Assembly: GCA_021834785.1 (NCBI GenBank)
Contig: JAKBRJ010000003.1
Location: 1-64,000 of the forward strand
Direction of reading: 5' to 3'
Origin: Microcaldota archaeon
GTDB lineage: Archaea > Micrarchaeota > Micrarchaeia > Micrarchaeales > Micrarchaeaceae
Length of the DNA: 64,000 nt
The position numbers were made by a program, and so were the translations under genes. The number at the start of each line of letters is the position of its first letter. Position 1 is the stretch's first letter. The notes beneath the pieces are model-generated. The model was given only the letters and a program-made list of their open reading frames with translations. It was not told where the DNA came from and searched no databases. Below, piece after piece: positions 8,067 to 17,132 of the stretch.

Positions 8067-11000
8067 TTAAGGCATCGTTAGATTATTGTGCACATAGCTT
8101 GGTTTCGAGGGCACAGGAGGCAGCTTTCCAGTAAAGTTGTCCAGCGCAAGGATCCTTATTGGGTATGTGCCGTTCACGAAGTTTATGCCCGTTGCATTTG
8201 CAGGATATACCTGCTTGAATCCAGGCAGCGCACCAAAGAAGAACCCTTTATAGAACGATGAATTGTAGAATTGGGAAGGCGCATCCGTTATCGTGTTGTT
8301 CGGGGCGTTTGGCAGGTATATCATGAGATACTCGAGGAACGGGGTGCCGCTTATGCCGACTTCGCCCAGTAGTTCGGATGATTGCAATACTGCATTCAGC
8401 TTTGTTCCGTTTGCATTATATATGCTTAATACGCCATTGCTGCTTGGCGTTGTGTCTACGCAAACAGTGTTGTTAGACAGGCTGTTGCCATGCACCAGAT
8501 ATGTTTTTACAAATTGTGTGGTGCTGTTTGACATTGAGCAGTAGTATGCCAGGCTCTGCGTCGAAGAGTTTTGTGGAAGCAACGCCGGCAGAGGTATGAC
8601 TGCAAATTCCGGGTCGTGTGCTATTTCACATGGCGAATTTCCAAGCACATATGGCACAGGGGGGTTTGATGCACGCCCTTGTGCTATGGCGTATGCTTCA
8701 GATGTTGCATTTGTATGTACGCATGCAAGGAAATCTAGGGCCTGCCATTTCTGTATGAGCCCCTGGTCCATCACTATGTATTTGGTCTCATTTGTGTTCA
8801 TCATGTTAGCCATTACGCTTGAATTGAAACCGTCCTTAGGGCCTAGCACATAATCGGCTGCCACTGCATAATCTTCCAGGGCGTTGGCATTGTCTCCCCT
8901 TATTACAGCGTTGCTGTGGCCAAACCAGTTTATCCAGTCTCCGTAATCCCACCATGCCAATATGCGCGGCGCGTATGGGCCGACATTTGCTGCCATCCAT
9001 TGCGCAGCGGTTAGCCAGTAGCTGGGCACTACGTTGCAGTAGAGATCTGCGCCTATGCTGTTGCCATGGCTGCCTATAACTGAGCATGCCGAAAATGGAT
9101 TCGCAGCATTAGTGAAGTACGCTGAAATTGCGCTCGTTAATGATGATGATTCGCCAAGAAGCACATGGTGGTTCATTAGGGTACTGATAATTATTGCGAT
9201 GATGAACAAGGCAGTAAGCGCGTATAGCTTCGTTTTCTGCCCGGGAACTTTGTCGAACGATATCGTGACCAGGAGGAATATCACTGCAAGTATCGTTGAT
9301 ATAAAGAACAGCGCTATCGCGAAAACGCCATATACTAGTAGCTTGTTGTTTTTGTAGACGTCAGAGAATGTGTTGCCAGTATTTTCTTCGTCAGCTAGCT
9401 TTGATTCGTTCTGAAGCTTGAATTTGGCTTTCGCAAGATAGAATATTTCGCCGATTATTATGGAGAATAGCAATATGAAAGCCACGCCAAAATGAGGCAT
9501 GTATTTTACTTCGGAGAATCCAGCAATCATTAGTGGAATTACTATGGCAAGATAGAATATGCCTGTTTTGCTGTTCCTGAATATTATGCTGATTAAAAGC
9601 AGGATTATTCCAAGCGCAGATATTACCCATACCAGCAAAGGCAACCCGCCAATGCTTGCGCCGATTATTCCAAAGCCCTGAGAGGCAAAATTATATGCCA
9701 GCCCAGTAGGTATGAACTCCTGGACAGTCATGAAAAGCGGGGACGATGGCGTTGTGAACTTCTTGCTCAGGTTTATGTAAGCGGTTATGGGCTTGCCTAT
9801 AGGGGTAAGCAGCATGACCACCCCTACGATAATTATCAGCAGCACCATCCATTCAATATATGTCTTGCTGTCAAGGCGCTTGAATAGGATGTGATTTTTA
9901 TGCAGTATTTTTGGAACGTAGTCCATTATCGCTATAAGTATCAATGCAAATAGGGGCGCCCCTATCGTTATCGGAAGGCCCAATAGATTTGGTATCCTTC
10001 CTGAAAGCGTTGCGTGGTACGGGTGATACGCAGCTAGAAATATGCCTATGACAACAAGCACTATTGCATTCATTTTATAGAAGTCCCTGCTTAGGTCCCT
10101 GCGAGCAAGGCTCACTATTCCTTGTATCAGTATGTAAAGCGTCAATACTCCCGTATCTACTGTGTAATAGTGTGCGCCGAGGAATGTTGATGCGAATGCT
10201 ATACCTGCGAATATCGCAAGGCGCTTGCTCTTCATGTTCTTCACTGCAAGCATGTATGCCGCAAAGAAGAAGAACAGTGTGAATATGCCCCATGGTTCAA
10301 GTAGCTGCTCGCCTGCCACAAATGTGCTGAATATAACCGGCATTGTTGCTACAAGCGATGCACCTATGAGGGCTATGTATTTATCATACTCGTGGTAAAG
10401 GAGCATAAATATTACGAATACCAGCAGCGCCGCGGTTATAGGAGGGTATACGCCGCCAACATAGCTCATTAGCGACGTGCTGAATGTGGAAAGATGCGGC
10501 CCTAAGGAATTAGCTAGGCTGTACCAGTAAGCTTCCAGATAAGGCACTATGGGCTGTATCCTCATTATGGTGCCAGTAGGTATGGTCGGCCATGCAGATG
10601 GCGAATATAGCAGCTGGTGGCCAAATGTCAGTATTGATTGTGCGCTCAGCATGTCGAAGTATGGATCAAACTCGAAGAATTTAGGCGCTATTCCTATGCT
10701 CTGCATCCTTGTTGCAAACGTGAGCAGCATTATAAACAGCAGCAACAGCCATACCCAGTTTTTGGATAAAAATCCATACGCATTGGGGCTCGAGATGCCT
10801 TTTGCATTGCTTGAAAGACGTTTCAGCAGTATTTTTTCTTCCTGCTCGTGGTCCAATGCAAGCCTTTCGAGCTCTTCCGCATGGAGCTTTCTAAGTTTAG
10901 CCTTCTCTTCTTCATCGAAGGACACCTTTTCAAGTTCTGACGACTGTTTTGACCTGAGGGCTTCTTCTTCTTCGAGATGCTTCTTTATTATTGCTTTTGA

Positions 11001-11429
11001 GTCTTCAAAATTGTTCAGCCTTGCCCTGAGTTCTTCAAGCCTTTTCTTGTAGTCCTTTTCCATAGATGATATTTCGGCTGCTTCTGCTTTAGCTTCGCTG
11101 ACCCTGATGGTGGATTTCAACCTCTTAAATGAATCTATTGTAAAAACGCCTTGTTGGATGCACAATATGAAACCTATTACAGATAATATCACTGCATTGA
11201 TCTCAAAAAGTGCAAGTGAAAATGTGAAAAAATGAATGTAGTTTGCAAGATAGGCTTCAAGCCACGTCATTGTGGCTGGAGCTATCAACCCGAATATAAA
11301 CCCTATTACGGATATCTCGAAGAACCCGAGCTTGGTATTTTTCAGCAGTGCAAATGCTAGAAGTATGCCAGGTATGAACATCGAGAAGAAAGCTATTAAG
11401 CTTATCAGTATTATGGAACCCATGCTCAT
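8067..11429 (-). CDS. aglB: Oligosaccharyltransferase AglB/Stt3 with coiled-coil N-terminal extension
   Basis: Membrane enzyme that transfers lipid-linked glycans to Asn-x-Ser/Thr of exported proteins. At 1120 residues it is longer than most AglB proteins. Residues 1-95 carry about three membrane helices; 105-205 form a highly charged heptad-like coiled coil; the Stt3 core begins near 225. The first acidic motif is FEFDPYFD (Asp255, Asp259), and the catalytic signature WWDYG lies near residue 824, in the extracellular C-terminal half. The N-terminal extension is not part of canonical AglB. ATG 11429 follows a GTGAT site directly. The gene lies downstream of uS3 on the same strand. Confidence 0.95.
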   Translation of the reverse strand: MSMGSIILISLIAFFSMFIPGILLAFALLKNTKLGFFEISVIGFIFGLIAPATMTWLEAYLANYIHFFTFSLALFEINAVILSVIGFILCIQQGVFTIDSFKRLKSTIRVSEAKAEAAEISSMEKDYKKRLEELRARLNNFEDSKAIIKKHLEEEEALRSKQSSELEKVSFDEEEKAKLRKLHAEELERLALDHEQEEKILLKRLSSNAKGISSPNAYGFLSKNWVWLLLLFIMLLTFATRMQSIGIAPKFFEFDPYFDMLSAQSILTFGHQLLYSPSAWPTIPTGTIMRIQPIVPYLEAYWYSLANSLGPHLSTFSTSLMSYVGGVYPPITAALLVFVIFMLLYHEYDKYIALIGASLVATMPVIFSTFVAGEQLLEPWGIFTLFFFFAAYMLAVKNMKSKRLAIFAGIAFASTFLGAHYYTVDTGVLTLYILIQGIVSLARRDLSRDFYKMNAIVLVVIGIFLAAYHPYHATLSGRIPNLLGLPITIGAPLFALILIAIMDYVPKILHKNHILFKRLDSKTYIEWMVLLIIIVGVVMLLTPIGKPITAYINLSKKFTTPSSPLFMTVQEFIPTGLAYNFASQGFGIIGASIGGLPLLVWVISALGIILLLISIIFRNSKTGIFYLAIVIPLMIAGFSEVKYMPHFGVAFILLFSIIIGEIFYLAKAKFKLQNESKLADEENTGNTFSDVYKNNKLLVYGVFAIALFFISTILAVIFLLVTISFDKVPGQKTKLYALTALFIIAIIISTLMNHHVLLGESSSLTSAISAYFTNAANPFSACSVIGSHGNSIGADLYCNVVPSYWLTAAQWMAANVGPYAPRILAWWDYGDWINWFGHSNAVIRGDNANALEDYAVAADYVLGPKDGFNSSVMANMMNTNETKYIVMDQGLIQKWQALDFLACVHTNATSEAYAIAQGRASNPPVPYVLGNSPCEIAHDPEFAVIPLPALLPQNSSTQSLAYYCSMSNSTTQFVKTYLVHGNSLSNNTVCVDTTPSSNGVLSIYNANGTKLNAVLQSSELLGEVGISGTPFLEYLMIYLPNAPNNTITDAPSQFYNSSFYKGFFFGALPGFKQVYPANATGINFVNGTYPIRILALDNFTGKLPPVPSKPSYVHNNLTMP

Positions 11430-11495
11430 ATCACTAATAAAGTAAATTAAATGGTGCCGACTGTTTAATATTAATTTTGGTTTTATTGGCTTTTA

Positions 11496-12125
11496 TTAGC
11501 TGTTCATTATGGACTTTGGCATCTCAAGCACTTTCATTTCTCTGTCTGGGAATTTCGTTCCTGGGGGGACTATCCTTACTTTTATGCCTATGGCGCCATA
11601 CTTTGGATATGCTGTCGCGACGCCTTCCGTTACTAGGTTCATCACGTCGCCGGCTTTCGGCATGTAGCCTACGCTCTTTCTTATTGTTTTGGCACGTGCG
11701 CCCTTTGCCGCAAGCTTGCCGCTTATTATTATTTCTGTGCCTATGGCACCGTTTTCTATTATGCTTTTGAGGGTCATTTGAAGTATCTTCCTGGCATTTA
11801 TGGACCTCTCAAGCTTGAATGCTATATCCTTTGCAACGAGCAACGGCTCGAGCATCTTGTTGTCTATTTCAACTACGCTTATCTGCGGATTGTTGACATT
11901 GAACCTCCTTTTTATGGAGTCCGTAAGCTCATCTATGGTCTTACCTGCCCTGCCTATGACCTTTCCAGGGTTCAGGACGTGCACAGTTATCCTTGTCAGT
12001 ACTGGCGTCTTTTGTATCTCAACCCTTGAGAATCCGGCGCGGGAAAGTTCTTTGCTTAGGAATTTCGATATGTTTGCCTTGATTATAGAATCGTCAATGA
12101 ACTTTTTTTCTATTGCCATCGTCAT
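11496..12125 (-). CDS. rps3: Ribosomal protein uS3
   Basis: Small-subunit protein at the mRNA entry channel, 209 residues. The N-terminal KH domain carries the GxxG loop in GKVIGRAGKTIDEL, and the C-terminal half has the family signature GVATAYPKYGAIGIKVRIVPPG. ATG 12125 overlaps the uL22 stop by 4 bp, implying translational coupling. In most archaea uL29 and further S10-operon genes follow. Here the operon ends with uS3 and the next gene is aglB. Confidence 0.97.
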   Translation of the reverse strand: MTMAIEKKFIDDSIIKANISKFLSKELSRAGFSRVEIQKTPVLTRITVHVLNPGKVIGRAGKTIDELTDSIKRRFNVNNPQISVVEIDNKMLEPLLVAKDIAFKLERSINARKILQMTLKSIIENGAIGTEIIISGKLAAKGARAKTIRKSVGYMPKAGDVMNLVTEGVATAYPKYGAIGIKVRIVPPGTKFPDREMKVLEMPKSIMNS

Positions 12126-12928
12126 ACGCCTTGTTTGCTTCCAATGTTATGCTCATGCTTTTTTTCGCCCTCTGCTGCCTTAGCCGAGGGTTTTTGGACG
12201 TCCTTTGCTATCTCTTTGCGTTCCTTTGCTTTTTCCTCCTTTACTGGCGTTTCGGAAGGGTTAGATTGTTCGGCCTTTGCGCTTTGCTTGGGCGTGCTTT
12301 TATCCATTTCTGGATGTATGTGCCCTTTTGCAGGTTTTGCTTTTTCCGCCTTCTTAGGCTTAACCACATCCCGGCTTGCGCGTGATATTGCTTTTGCCTT
12401 GAACGCCTGGGCTTTTATCGCTGCCTGCGCCTTATCGCTTAACTTTATCTCGGAAGGATTGGCCAAGCCTATCTCAACTTTGGAAAACTCTATGTCGCTC
12501 CTCCTCAGGGTGCCATACCCATAGCTGTCACTGAAGAAAAGCACGCCTTTTGATGGCGTTCTCATCAGTATCTGGGTTTTGTTCGCCGAAGCATGAACTA
12601 CAACCATGTCTTCGACATCATTGCCCTTCATCTTTGCATTCGATATTGCATTGATTAATGTCTTCTTGACTATTGCTGCGCATTTCTTTGGATACCTGCC
12701 CTTCTTTCCGCCTATTTCATGCCTAGAGCCCATGCCTTTGTTGAATCGCTTGAATTCTATCGGCATGTTTAGGTATATTATGGAATCCAGCATGTCTACT
12801 GCCTTTTCCGCCTTCATGTACCTTATGGATGTGCACACTTCTGTCAGATCCTTGAAACTTGCGTTTATGTCTTTCTGCCCTGCGAAGACCACTTTTTCTT
12901 TGTTGCTTCCGTTGTAAGAGTAATTCAA
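12122..12928 (-). CDS. rpl22: Ribosomal protein uL22 with long charged C-terminal tail
   Basis: Large-subunit protein lining the exit tunnel. The first 160 or so residues are a normal archaeal uL22 (YMKAEKAVDMLDSIIYLNMP, RHEIGGKKGRYPKKCA, VVHASANKTQILMRTPSKG). The remaining ~100 residues are an unusual Lys/Glu/Ala/Pro-rich, probably disordered tail (for example KPKKAEKAKPAKGHIHPE). Start is TTG 12928, supported by GGTGA six bases upstream. The tail is in frame and without stops down to the uS3 start, so it is part of the gene and not an annotation artefact. Confidence 0.95.
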   Translation of the reverse strand: MNYSYNGSNKEKVVFAGQKDINASFKDLTEVCTSIRYMKAEKAVDMLDSIIYLNMPIEFKRFNKGMGSRHEIGGKKGRYPKKCAAIVKKTLINAISNAKMKGNDVEDMVVVHASANKTQILMRTPSKGVLFFSDSYGYGTLRRSDIEFSKVEIGLANPSEIKLSDKAQAAIKAQAFKAKAISRASRDVVKPKKAEKAKPAKGHIHPEMDKSTPKQSAKAEQSNPSETPVKEEKAKERKEIAKDVQKPSAKAAEGEKKHEHNIGSKQGV

Positions 12929-12937
12929 TTAATTCAC

Positions 12938-13324
12938 CTATTTTTGCGAGAGGAACTTGCTTCCACGGGTTGCTTTTATTCCTGGAGCCGAATGCTGCAC
13001 GCGTTTCGTCGTGTATACGAATTCGCCGAGCCTATGGCCCAACATCTGGGGTTCTATCTGGAGTTTCTGGTACTCCTTGCCGCTATATACTTCGAATGTC
13101 ATGCCTATCCAGCTCGGCAGTATGACGGCTTCGCGCGTCTGCGTCCTTACTGGCTTGTTCTTAGCCCTTCGCTCCTCTACCTTTTTTATAAGCGTCCGGT
13201 ACTGCAACGAATTGCGCTTAATCCAGCGCCTCTGCCTTGACTTTATCAGTGAAAGATACTCTTCGCTGCTCATCGACGGAATATCGCTTGGCATCTTGCC
13301 TTTGAATGCTATTCTTTCTACCAT
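12938..13324 (-). CDS. rps19: Ribosomal protein uS19
   Basis: Small-subunit head protein, 128 residues, with the signature IGMTFEVYSGKEYQKLQIEP followed by MLGHRLGEFVYTTKRVQHSAPGI-type residues near the C-terminus. The N-terminal ~60 residues (MPSDIPSMSSEEYLSLIKSR) are the archaeal/eukaryotic extension. ATG 13324 in the middle of the S10-type operon, 12 bp after uL2. Confidence 0.97.
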   Translation of the reverse strand: MVERIAFKGKMPSDIPSMSSEEYLSLIKSRQRRWIKRNSLQYRTLIKKVEERRAKNKPVRTQTREAVILPSWIGMTFEVYSGKEYQKLQIEPQMLGHRLGEFVYTTKRVQHSAPGIKATRGSKFLSQK

Positions 13325-13336
13325 TTAATCATCTAC

Positions 13337-14047
13337 TCATTTCTTCTTCCTTCCTACGCGCCTTGCAGCTATATGTCCTACCTTTCTTCCTGGTGGAGCG
13401 TTCCTAGACGTCATGCTGCTCTTGCCTTTATGGTGCTGCTTGCCGCCGAATGGGTGGTCAACTGGGTTCATCTTTACGCCCCTGTTCCTCGGCCATAGCC
13501 TGTTTAAAGTATGATTCATATAATGTGCCTTGCCTGCGGTCACTATGGGTGCATCCTTCTTGCCTCCCCCTGCCACAACTCCGAGCTGCGCCCTGCAGTC
13601 AGAGCTCATTAGAACATTTGATTTTGACGGCATTTTAACGTTTACCTTTTCGCCTATTCTGCCAGATATGTAAGCTGCAGCGCCTGCAGACCTTACCAAT
13701 TTGCCCCCATCGCCCGGAATGGATTCTATATTATATATCGGTATACCTTCAGGTATTTCAGATAAGCGAACTACGCTGCCCAATGAGTAGCTTGATTGCT
13801 TGTTTATGGCTATTTTGTCGCCTATTTTTATGCCTTCCGGGGCTATCATGTGCCCTTTTGAAAAGTCCTCATATAATATTTCCATTAGGGGCGCAGTATG
13901 CCCGGTGTGATTGAATAATGATACCACTTCTGCAGTTGTGGTTTTTGAACCGTTGGGAAAATCTACGCTGATGTCGAATGTCCCAGGTAGCTTTGAATAG
14001 ACGTTCGATCCCTTTCCTCTCCTTTGCTGCCTCAATTTCTTTCCCAT
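13337..14047 (-). CDS. rpl2: Ribosomal protein uL2
   Basis: Core large-subunit protein near the peptidyl transferase centre, 236 residues, normal archaeal length. Starts MGKKLRQQRRGKGSNVY; contains IPEGIPIYNIESIPGDGGKL and the universally conserved C-terminal block NPVDHPFGGKQHHKGKSS. Only 3 bp separate it from uL23. Confidence 0.98.
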   Translation of the reverse strand: MGKKLRQQRRGKGSNVYSKLPGTFDISVDFPNGSKTTTAEVVSLFNHTGHTAPLMEILYEDFSKGHMIAPEGIKIGDKIAINKQSSYSLGSVVRLSEIPEGIPIYNIESIPGDGGKLVRSAGAAAYISGRIGEKVNVKMPSKSNVLMSSDCRAQLGVVAGGGKKDAPIVTAGKAHYMNHTLNRLWPRNRGVKMNPVDHPFGGKQHHKGKSSMTSRNAPPGRKVGHIAARRVGRKKK

Positions 14048-14050
14048 TAA

Positions 14051-14302
14051 TTACACCAATTTCAATTTCATTGCTATGTCGCTGGCGTTGGCGCCTGGCG
14101 CGAGTTTTATGAATGCCTTCTTTACGTTGTTGGGCATGTTGACCGTGCGTATTTTTGCCACTTTTGTGTTGAACATGCGCTCGAATTCTTTCTTTATTTC
14201 AGGTTTTGTAGAACCCAGGCTAACGGAATACACTATCAGGTTTTCTTTTGAAACTAGGCTTATGGATTTTTCTGTAGCTATCGGATGTATCAATGCTGAC
14301 AT
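14051..14302 (-). CDS. rpl23: Ribosomal protein uL23
   Basis: Protein at the tunnel exit that contacts SRP and the translocon. 83 residues, a compact archaeal form: IHPIATEKSISLVSKENLIV, then FERMFNTKVAKIRTVNMPN. ATG 14302 preceded by GGTGT a few bases upstream, 3 bp after uL4. Confidence 0.97.
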   Translation of the reverse strand: MSALIHPIATEKSISLVSKENLIVYSVSLGSTKPEIKKEFERMFNTKVAKIRTVNMPNNVKKAFIKLAPGANASDIAMKLKLV

Positions 14303-14305
14303 GTT

Positions 14306-15115
14306 TCACACCTTTATTGTCTTTGCTGCTTTTTTCATTTCGGCCTTTGATATTATGGATGCTATGTTTTTAACTGCGTCCTCACTCCATATGGCAACTT
14401 TTATCGAGTTGCCTCCGGGAGCAAGCTTGTTTGCGCTTATCTCCTTTATCGTGCATGCCTTTACTCCGCGTATGTTCCTTGCCGCTTCTATAGCTCCTTT
14501 ATCTTCGTTAAGTATCAGCAACACGGACTGCTTTGAAATGCGCTGCTTTGATGACCTCCTTATGCCTTTCCTGTTTTTGCCTGCCGCCGCCTTGCCTATC
14601 ATGCCATCGAGGCTTAGGCTTTTAAGCACCTTGACCATCTCCTTTGTCTTCTTTATGGATTCTATTTCATTAAGCATTACCAAAGGCATCTTCTCATTCT
14701 TGCTGTTAAATCTTGCGGTTGCAGCGATGGCGCTTTCCATTGCGTGGAGATACTCATTCTTTCCTATATATTCGTTAAGCCTTTTTTCTATGACATGAGG
14801 GTGTGCGCGCTTTCCTTTCACTGATGACGGTATACGCTTGACCTTGCCCTGCACTCCACCGCCGAGCTTCTCCCTTGGCCTTATGGCCTTACCCATGTGC
14901 CTTCCAGTCCTGTACGACATCATTGCGCCGTAATATGCCGCAGTAGTCTGCATTCCTGCAAGCAGATAATGCCCTTGCGGCTGCAGGTTTTGTGAACTCT
15001 CAGCTATTACTGCTCGCCTTATGAGCCAGTCCTTTACCTCCTTCTCGAATATGTATGGGAGCTCTATCTGGTGATCGGACTTCCCTTCTAAAGATAAAAC
15101 ATCTGCTTGAGCCAT
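14306..15115 (-). CDS. rpl4: Ribosomal protein uL4
   Basis: 269 residues, archaeal/eukaryotic-type uL4 with the tunnel loop (GRHMGKAIRPREKLGGGVQG) and C-terminal signature VLLILNEDKGAIEAARNIRG. The extended loop contacts 23S rRNA near the exit tunnel. ATG 15115 directly after a GTGATATC ribosome-binding segment, 4 bp downstream of uL3 in the operon. Confidence 0.97.
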   Translation of the reverse strand: MAQADVLSLEGKSDHQIELPYIFEKEVKDWLIRRAVIAESSQNLQPQGHYLLAGMQTTAAYYGAMMSYRTGRHMGKAIRPREKLGGGVQGKVKRIPSSVKGKRAHPHVIEKRLNEYIGKNEYLHAMESAIAATARFNSKNEKMPLVMLNEIESIKKTKEMVKVLKSLSLDGMIGKAAAGKNRKGIRRSSKQRISKQSVLLILNEDKGAIEAARNIRGVKACTIKEISANKLAPGGNSIKVAIWSEDAVKNIASIISKAEMKKAAKTIKV

Positions 15116-15119
15116 GATA

Positions 15120-16079
15120 TCACTGCTTCATATATAGGATTTTCGGCTCCTTTATGCCGCTTGCATTTGTATTGCGAATTGATTTCCTTACTCTTACCAG
15201 CCTTTTAGCTGGGCCTACAACCGATCCTTCTATTATGACATAGTCGTTCTTTACCATGCCATATTTCCCGAAACCTTGTTTAGGGTTTATTGATTGGGCA
15301 TCTGCCTGTGCGCCTATCTTTATTAGCCTTTTATTATATTCCGTCCTGTAATTGAATCCCAACTGTCCTGCGTGCGGAACGGTATATAGGACCTTTCCAG
15401 GAGTAAATGCGCCAAGCGTGCCCACGTGCCTTATCTTCCCCGTAGCTTTATGCTGCAGCCTTGAAACGCCATGCCTTTTTATAACTCCTGCCCACCCCTT
15501 GCCTATGGATATTGAGCTTATATCTATGTATTCTCCTGGCTTGAACGCGTTTGCCGGCTTTAACTCTTTGCCGAGCATCTCGCTTGCAAACTTGAATTTT
15601 TCTTCCAGAGTTTTTCCAGATATTGCGCTTTCGAACCTTTGCGGGTGCCTTTGGCCTGTGCTTGTGCCTTCTGGAAACGCAACCAGCAGGGCACTCACAT
15701 CTGAGCATGACGGAATGTCCTTTTCGGCATCCTTTAGATATGCATTATCGTGAGCCAGCTTCTTTATGCCAAGTTTTTGGGCTATTTGCTTGTCGTATAT
15801 CTCGGTATGCGTGACACTGTAGCCGGTTATCGGGCTTTTCTTATAAAGTCTGATCCCGTAAAACTCAGTTTTTGGGACCTCAAGCACAGTGCATGCCTTC
15901 ATGACCTCGATGCCCTTCCTTTGGGATTCCGAATCGTCCAGCATCGATAATGTCGTCATTCCTGCTTTATAGGTAACAAGATTTGTAATGCCCACCTGTG
16001 GCTGTTTGGACGCACTGCTGCGTATCCTGGGCAGGCGTTTATGAGCACGCCTTTTCTGCCAATATTGTGAACTAGCCAT
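15120..16079 (-). CDS. rpl3: Ribosomal protein uL3
   Basis: 319 residues, archaeal/eukaryotic length. Recognised by GITNLVTYKAGMTTL near the N-terminus, ISIGKGWAGVIKRHGVSRLQ in the middle (the loop that reaches the peptidyl transferase centre) and GSVVGPAKRLVRVRKSIR at the end. First gene of the S10-type block proper; about 100 bp separate it from the Pcc1 reading frame upstream. Confidence 0.97.
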   Translation of the reverse strand: MASSQYWQKRRAHKRLPRIRSSASKQPQVGITNLVTYKAGMTTLSMLDDSESQRKGIEVMKACTVLEVPKTEFYGIRLYKKSPITGYSVTHTEIYDKQIAQKLGIKKLAHDNAYLKDAEKDIPSCSDVSALLVAFPEGTSTGQRHPQRFESAISGKTLEEKFKFASEMLGKELKPANAFKPGEYIDISSISIGKGWAGVIKRHGVSRLQHKATGKIRHVGTLGAFTPGKVLYTVPHAGQLGFNYRTEYNKRLIKIGAQADAQSINPKQGFGKYGMVKNDYVIIEGSVVGPAKRLVRVRKSIRNTNASGIKEPKILYMKQ

Positions 16080-16179
16080 TTATAACACTAAATTGTAATT
16101 AAACAATGCACACTTTCAGATAAATCAGTATTTACCTGCTTTAGGGTATTAATTGATATCGCCATATATTTATATATTT

Positions 16180-16437
16180 TTACTTTTTTTGCGATTTGTG
16201 GAATAACGCGGTCGCGCCATCTATTGTCTGCACATCGCGCAGGACAGAATTGACTGACGCGCGCAACGCAGTTGCGTCAGCCGCACTTATGCTTATTTTC
16301 ATGCAGCCCTTTTCTTTTTTTATAGCTATGCTGCTGCGCTCATACGTTTTTATGCCGCCAATGGTTTTAATGTTGTCGCCGTATTCTATTATCTTTATCT
16401 CTGCAAAGTATTTAAACTTTCTTGAAGATTCGCTCGT
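16180..16437 (-). CDS. pcc1: KEOPS complex subunit Pcc1, with no standard start codon
   Basis: An 85-codon frame on the minus strand encoding the small dimerisation subunit of KEOPS, which makes t6A37 in ANN-decoding tRNAs. The family core is clear: KISISAADATALRASVNSVL then RDVQTID, matching the LxIxAxDxxALRxxxNSxLR pattern. No ATG, GTG or TTG occurs before the core; the first ATG lies in the middle of the domain. The frame begins immediately after, and in phase with, the TAG stop of eL15. An SD-like GGGGGAT inside the eL15 3' end lies 4 nt before ACG at 16437, which would give the family's normal length. Initiation at ACG is an inference. Confidence 0.82.
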   Translation of the reverse strand, partial: TSESSRKFKYFAEIKIIEYGDNIKTIGGIKTYERSSIAIKKEKGCMKISISAADATALRASVNSVLRDVQTIDGATALFHKSQKK

Positions 16438-16944
16438 CTAAATCCCCCTGTGCTTCCGCCCCGAGCTTGTGAGCCCGCGTTCTGCGCGATGTTGATTTTT
16501 CAATATGCGCGAATATCCGACGTCAGCCTGCAATGATTTGCTGCTCTTGTCAAGCATTATTACTTCGTAGAACCTGTCAGTGCCTATCTCTCCTACAAAA
16601 TATGAGTTCATTATCTCGCAGTTCGTGAACTTCTTTGCTGCGCGCTCTTCAGCTATAGACTGCAGGGATTTGCTTCTTGAAAAATATCTTCCGCTCTTTG
16701 ATGGCTTTCTGCCTCCTCCGACGGTAGCCCTTTTCCTGTTGCCTTTCCTAACCCTAACTCTTGCAACCTTTATGCCTTCTTTTGCTTTATAGCCAAGATT
16801 TCGCGCCCTTGAAAGGTTTGTGGGTTTTTCTATTCTGGATACTGGCGGTTCCTTTGACCATTCGGCCAGTTTGTTTTTATAAATGTCAGAACGGTCTTTG
16901 TATTCTTTTATAAATGTTTGCTTTATGTTTTTGTACATTCCCAT
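16438..16944 (-). CDS. rpl15e: Ribosomal protein eL15
   Basis: Archaeal/eukaryotic large-subunit protein, 168 residues, slightly short for the family. Signatures are PTNLSRARNLGYKAKEGIKV, RVRVRKGNRKR and the C-terminal NQHRAERGLTSSGRKHRGI. ATG 16944 is preceded by GTGATAAA. It ends with TAG at 16438-16440; the Pcc1 frame continues in the same phase directly after this stop. Confidence 0.95.
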   Translation of the reverse strand: MGMYKNIKQTFIKEYKDRSDIYKNKLAEWSKEPPVSRIEKPTNLSRARNLGYKAKEGIKVARVRVRKGNRKRATVGGGRKPSKSGRYFSRSKSLQSIAEERAAKKFTNCEIMNSYFVGEIGTDRFYEVIMLDKSSKSLQADVGYSRILKNQHRAERGLTSSGRKHRGI

Positions 16945-17132
16945 TTTATCACTTGCACTGTGGTGAAAACCATAGCTAGGTTATACGCTTTGATAAGCAA
17001 AATATAAAAATATTGCCTGCCTGCGCGCGTCATTGCATGGCTGCACCAATTTACTATATATTATAGGATAGGAAGGTTTAAATAATAGAAAATACAAAAT
17101 AGATTACGCTTCTAAATTCATGGTGTATCTAA

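Noticed and set aside
16196..16441. 81-codon plus-strand frame between eL15 and uL3
   Set aside because: It is the antisense of the Pcc1 frame, whose ALRASVNSVL core is unmistakable.
16438..16944. Stop-codon readthrough to make an eL15-Pcc1 fusion as the main product
   Set aside because: The in-phase arrangement permits it, but no readthrough signal is visible, and reinitiation at ACG after an SD-like site is simpler. Kept only as an option in the findings.
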